A stretch of 5,995 nt of DNA from contig JAHEDN010000177.1 of assembly GCA_024641225.1 (NCBI GenBank), positions 1 to 5,995 on the forward strand. The letters run 5' to 3'. The DNA is from Burkholderiales bacterium (lineage in GTDB: Bacteria; Pseudomonadota; Gammaproteobacteria; Burkholderiales; Burkholderiaceae_F). The position numbers were made by a program, and so were the translations under genes. Position 1 is the stretch's first letter. Each line of letters starts with the position of its first letter. Below, in pieces: positions 4,913-5,995 of this stretch. The notes under the pieces are model-generated. The model made no database searches and was not told the DNA's origin. It saw nothing but the letters and a program-made list of their open reading frames with translations.

Positions 4913-5995
4913 ATGCTCGCCCAACACCGCGACACGGTCGCCGCACTCATCGAGCAGGCGCTCAGCGGGCTCGGCATCACCGGCGTGCCGGTCGTGCTCG
5001 AGCGGCCGAAAGTCGAGGCGCACGGCGACCTGGCGTGCACCGTGGCGCTGCAGGTCGCCAAAACCCTGAAGAAGAACCCGCGCGAGGTGGCCACGGCGAT
5101 CGCCGACGCGCTGCGCCTGAACCCCGGCGGCGGCGGCCTGATCGACGCGGTCGAGATCGCCGGGCCGGGCTTCATCAACCTGCGCATTGCCGCCACGGCC
5201 AAGCAGCAGGTGCTTCACGTGGTGCTGCGCGAAGGGAACTGCTTCGGCACGTCGACCGCCGGCGGCGGGCGCAAGGTAATGGTCGAGTTCGTCTCGGCCA
5301 ACCCGACCGGGCCGCTGCACCTCGGTCACGCGCGCCAGGCCGCGCTCGGCGATGCGCTCGCCGCGCTGCTGGCCGCGCAGGGCTGGGACGTGACGCGCGA
5401 GTTCTACTACAACGACGCGGGCGCGCAGATCCAGAACCTGGCGCTGTCGGTGCAGGCGCGCGCGCGCGAGCTGGCCGGCGAAAGCGTCGAGTTTCCGGAT
5501 GCCGGCTACCGCGGCGAATACATCTTTGACATCGCGCGCGAGTTCCTTGCCCGCGCCACGCAGACGGCGCGCGACGGCTCGCCGGTGCACGCCAGCGGCG
5601 ACGTCAACGATCTCGACAGCGTTCGCCGCTTCGCCGTGGCCTACCTGCGCCACGAGCAGGACATGGACCTCGCCGCCCTCGGCGTGACCTTCGATCACTT
5701 CTACCTCGAGTCGTCGCTCTACGCCGACGGCAGGGTCGAAGCCGCCGTGAAGGCGATGGTCGACTCCGGCATGACCTTCGAGGCCGAAGGAGCGCTGTGG
5801 CTGCGCACTACCGAGATCGAAGGCAGCCACGACGACAAGGACCGCGTGATGCGCAAGTCCGACGGGACCTACACCTACTTCGTGCCGGACGTCGCCTACC
5901 ACCTGGCCAAGTTCGAGCGCGGCTTCGGCAAGGTGATCAACGTGCAGGGGTCGGACCACCACGGAACGGTGGCCCGCGTGCGCGCCGGGCTGCGA
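4913..5995 (+). CDS. argS: Arginyl-tRNA synthetase, N-terminal part; 3' end outside window
   Basis: This class I aminoacyl-tRNA synthetase charges tRNA-Arg with arginine using ATP in the cytosol. The window holds the first 361 codons, with no stop before the edge. Residues 1 to about 90 are the N-terminal tRNA-recognition (Add) domain (EAHGDLACTVALQVAK, then AGPGFINLRI). The catalytic domain opens with VEFVSANPTGPLHLGHAR, where HLGH at 136-139 is the HIGH signature. Later comes the family's VMRKSDGTYTYFVPDVAYH and the GSDHHG motif (INVQGSDHHGTV) near the right edge. Any KMSKS-like element and the anticodon-binding (DALR) domain should follow outside. An in-frame TAG at 4874-4876 and the codons after it leave ATG 4913 as the only normal start. 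The Shine-Dalgarno is poor. It is a housekeeping gene, divergent from the secreted-protein gene. Confidence 0.97.
   Translation, partial: MLAQHRDTVAALIEQALSGLGITGVPVVLERPKVEAHGDLACTVALQVAKTLKKNPREVATAIADALRLNPGGGGLIDAVEIAGPGFINLRIAATAKQQVLHVVLREGNCFGTSTAGGGRKVMVEFVSANPTGPLHLGHARQAALGDALAALLAAQGWDVTREFYYNDAGAQIQNLALSVQARARELAGESVEFPDAGYRGEYIFDIAREFLARATQTARDGSPVHASGDVNDLDSVRRFAVAYLRHEQDMDLAALGVTFDHFYLESSLYADGRVEAAVKAMVDSGMTFEAEGALWLRTTEIEGSHDDKDRVMRKSDGTYTYFVPDVAYHLAKFERGFGKVINVQGSDHHGTVARVRAGLR

Noticed and set aside
4877..5962. Open frame of 361 codons on the minus strand opposite argS
   Set aside because: It is antisense to unmistakable argS sequence with HLGH and GSDHHG motifs.
1..5995. 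Mobile element, CRISPR array, tRNA, riboswitch or horizontally acquired island
   Set aside because: No transposase, repeat-spacer pattern, cloverleaf or terminal repeat was seen, and composition looks uniform throughout.

Overview
The window is a compact, very GC-rich stretch of bacterial chromosome with five complete protein genes and two partial ones at the edges. Several features suggest a betaproteobacterium, probably of the Burkholderiales or a close relative: strong G/C third-position bias, TAGAAT/TATGAT-like -10 elements, and a family profile I associate with that group. That family profile is a ferritin-like di-iron protein beside an SDR and an NTF2-like protein, a Rhizobium etli-type asparaginase, and argS. 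The assignment is by family resemblance only; no rRNA or other taxonomic marker is present. I see no mobile element, CRISPR array, tRNA or integration scar.

Layout. Positions 1-1641 (+) hold a tightly packed operon: the 3' end of a classical short-chain dehydrogenase, an NTF2/SnoaL-like protein overlapping it by ATGA, and a ferritin-like di-iron protein with acyl-ACP-desaturase-style EExxH and DExRH motifs. GC-rich inverted repeats sit on and just after its stop codon. A 143-base gap with a possible -10 leads to an asparaginase of the 'asparaginase II' (R. etli AnsA/ReAV-like) family, whose likely true start is ATG 1785. This gene converges on a minus-strand operon, with one base between the two stop codons. 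That operon is transcribed from about 4762 down to 2788. It encodes a secreted, Met/Gly-rich protein of unknown function and then a glyoxalase-like (VOC) protein. A 150-base divergent intergenic region separates it from argS (arginyl-tRNA synthetase), which runs off the right edge.

How the genes may work together. The SDR/NTF2-like/di-iron trio is the most likely functional unit. SDR and NTF2-like genes of this type often sit in operons that modify membrane lipids, with cyclopropane-fatty-acid-synthase-like and flavin oxidoreductase genes, and a di-iron oxidase or desaturase would fit such a pathway. The rest of the operon lies upstream of the window, so this is inference. Asparaginase and argS are ordinary metabolic and housekeeping genes. 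The secreted protein is the least understood gene here. No clearly new multi-gene system is evident; the points most worth attention are the di-iron operon and the secreted Met-rich protein.
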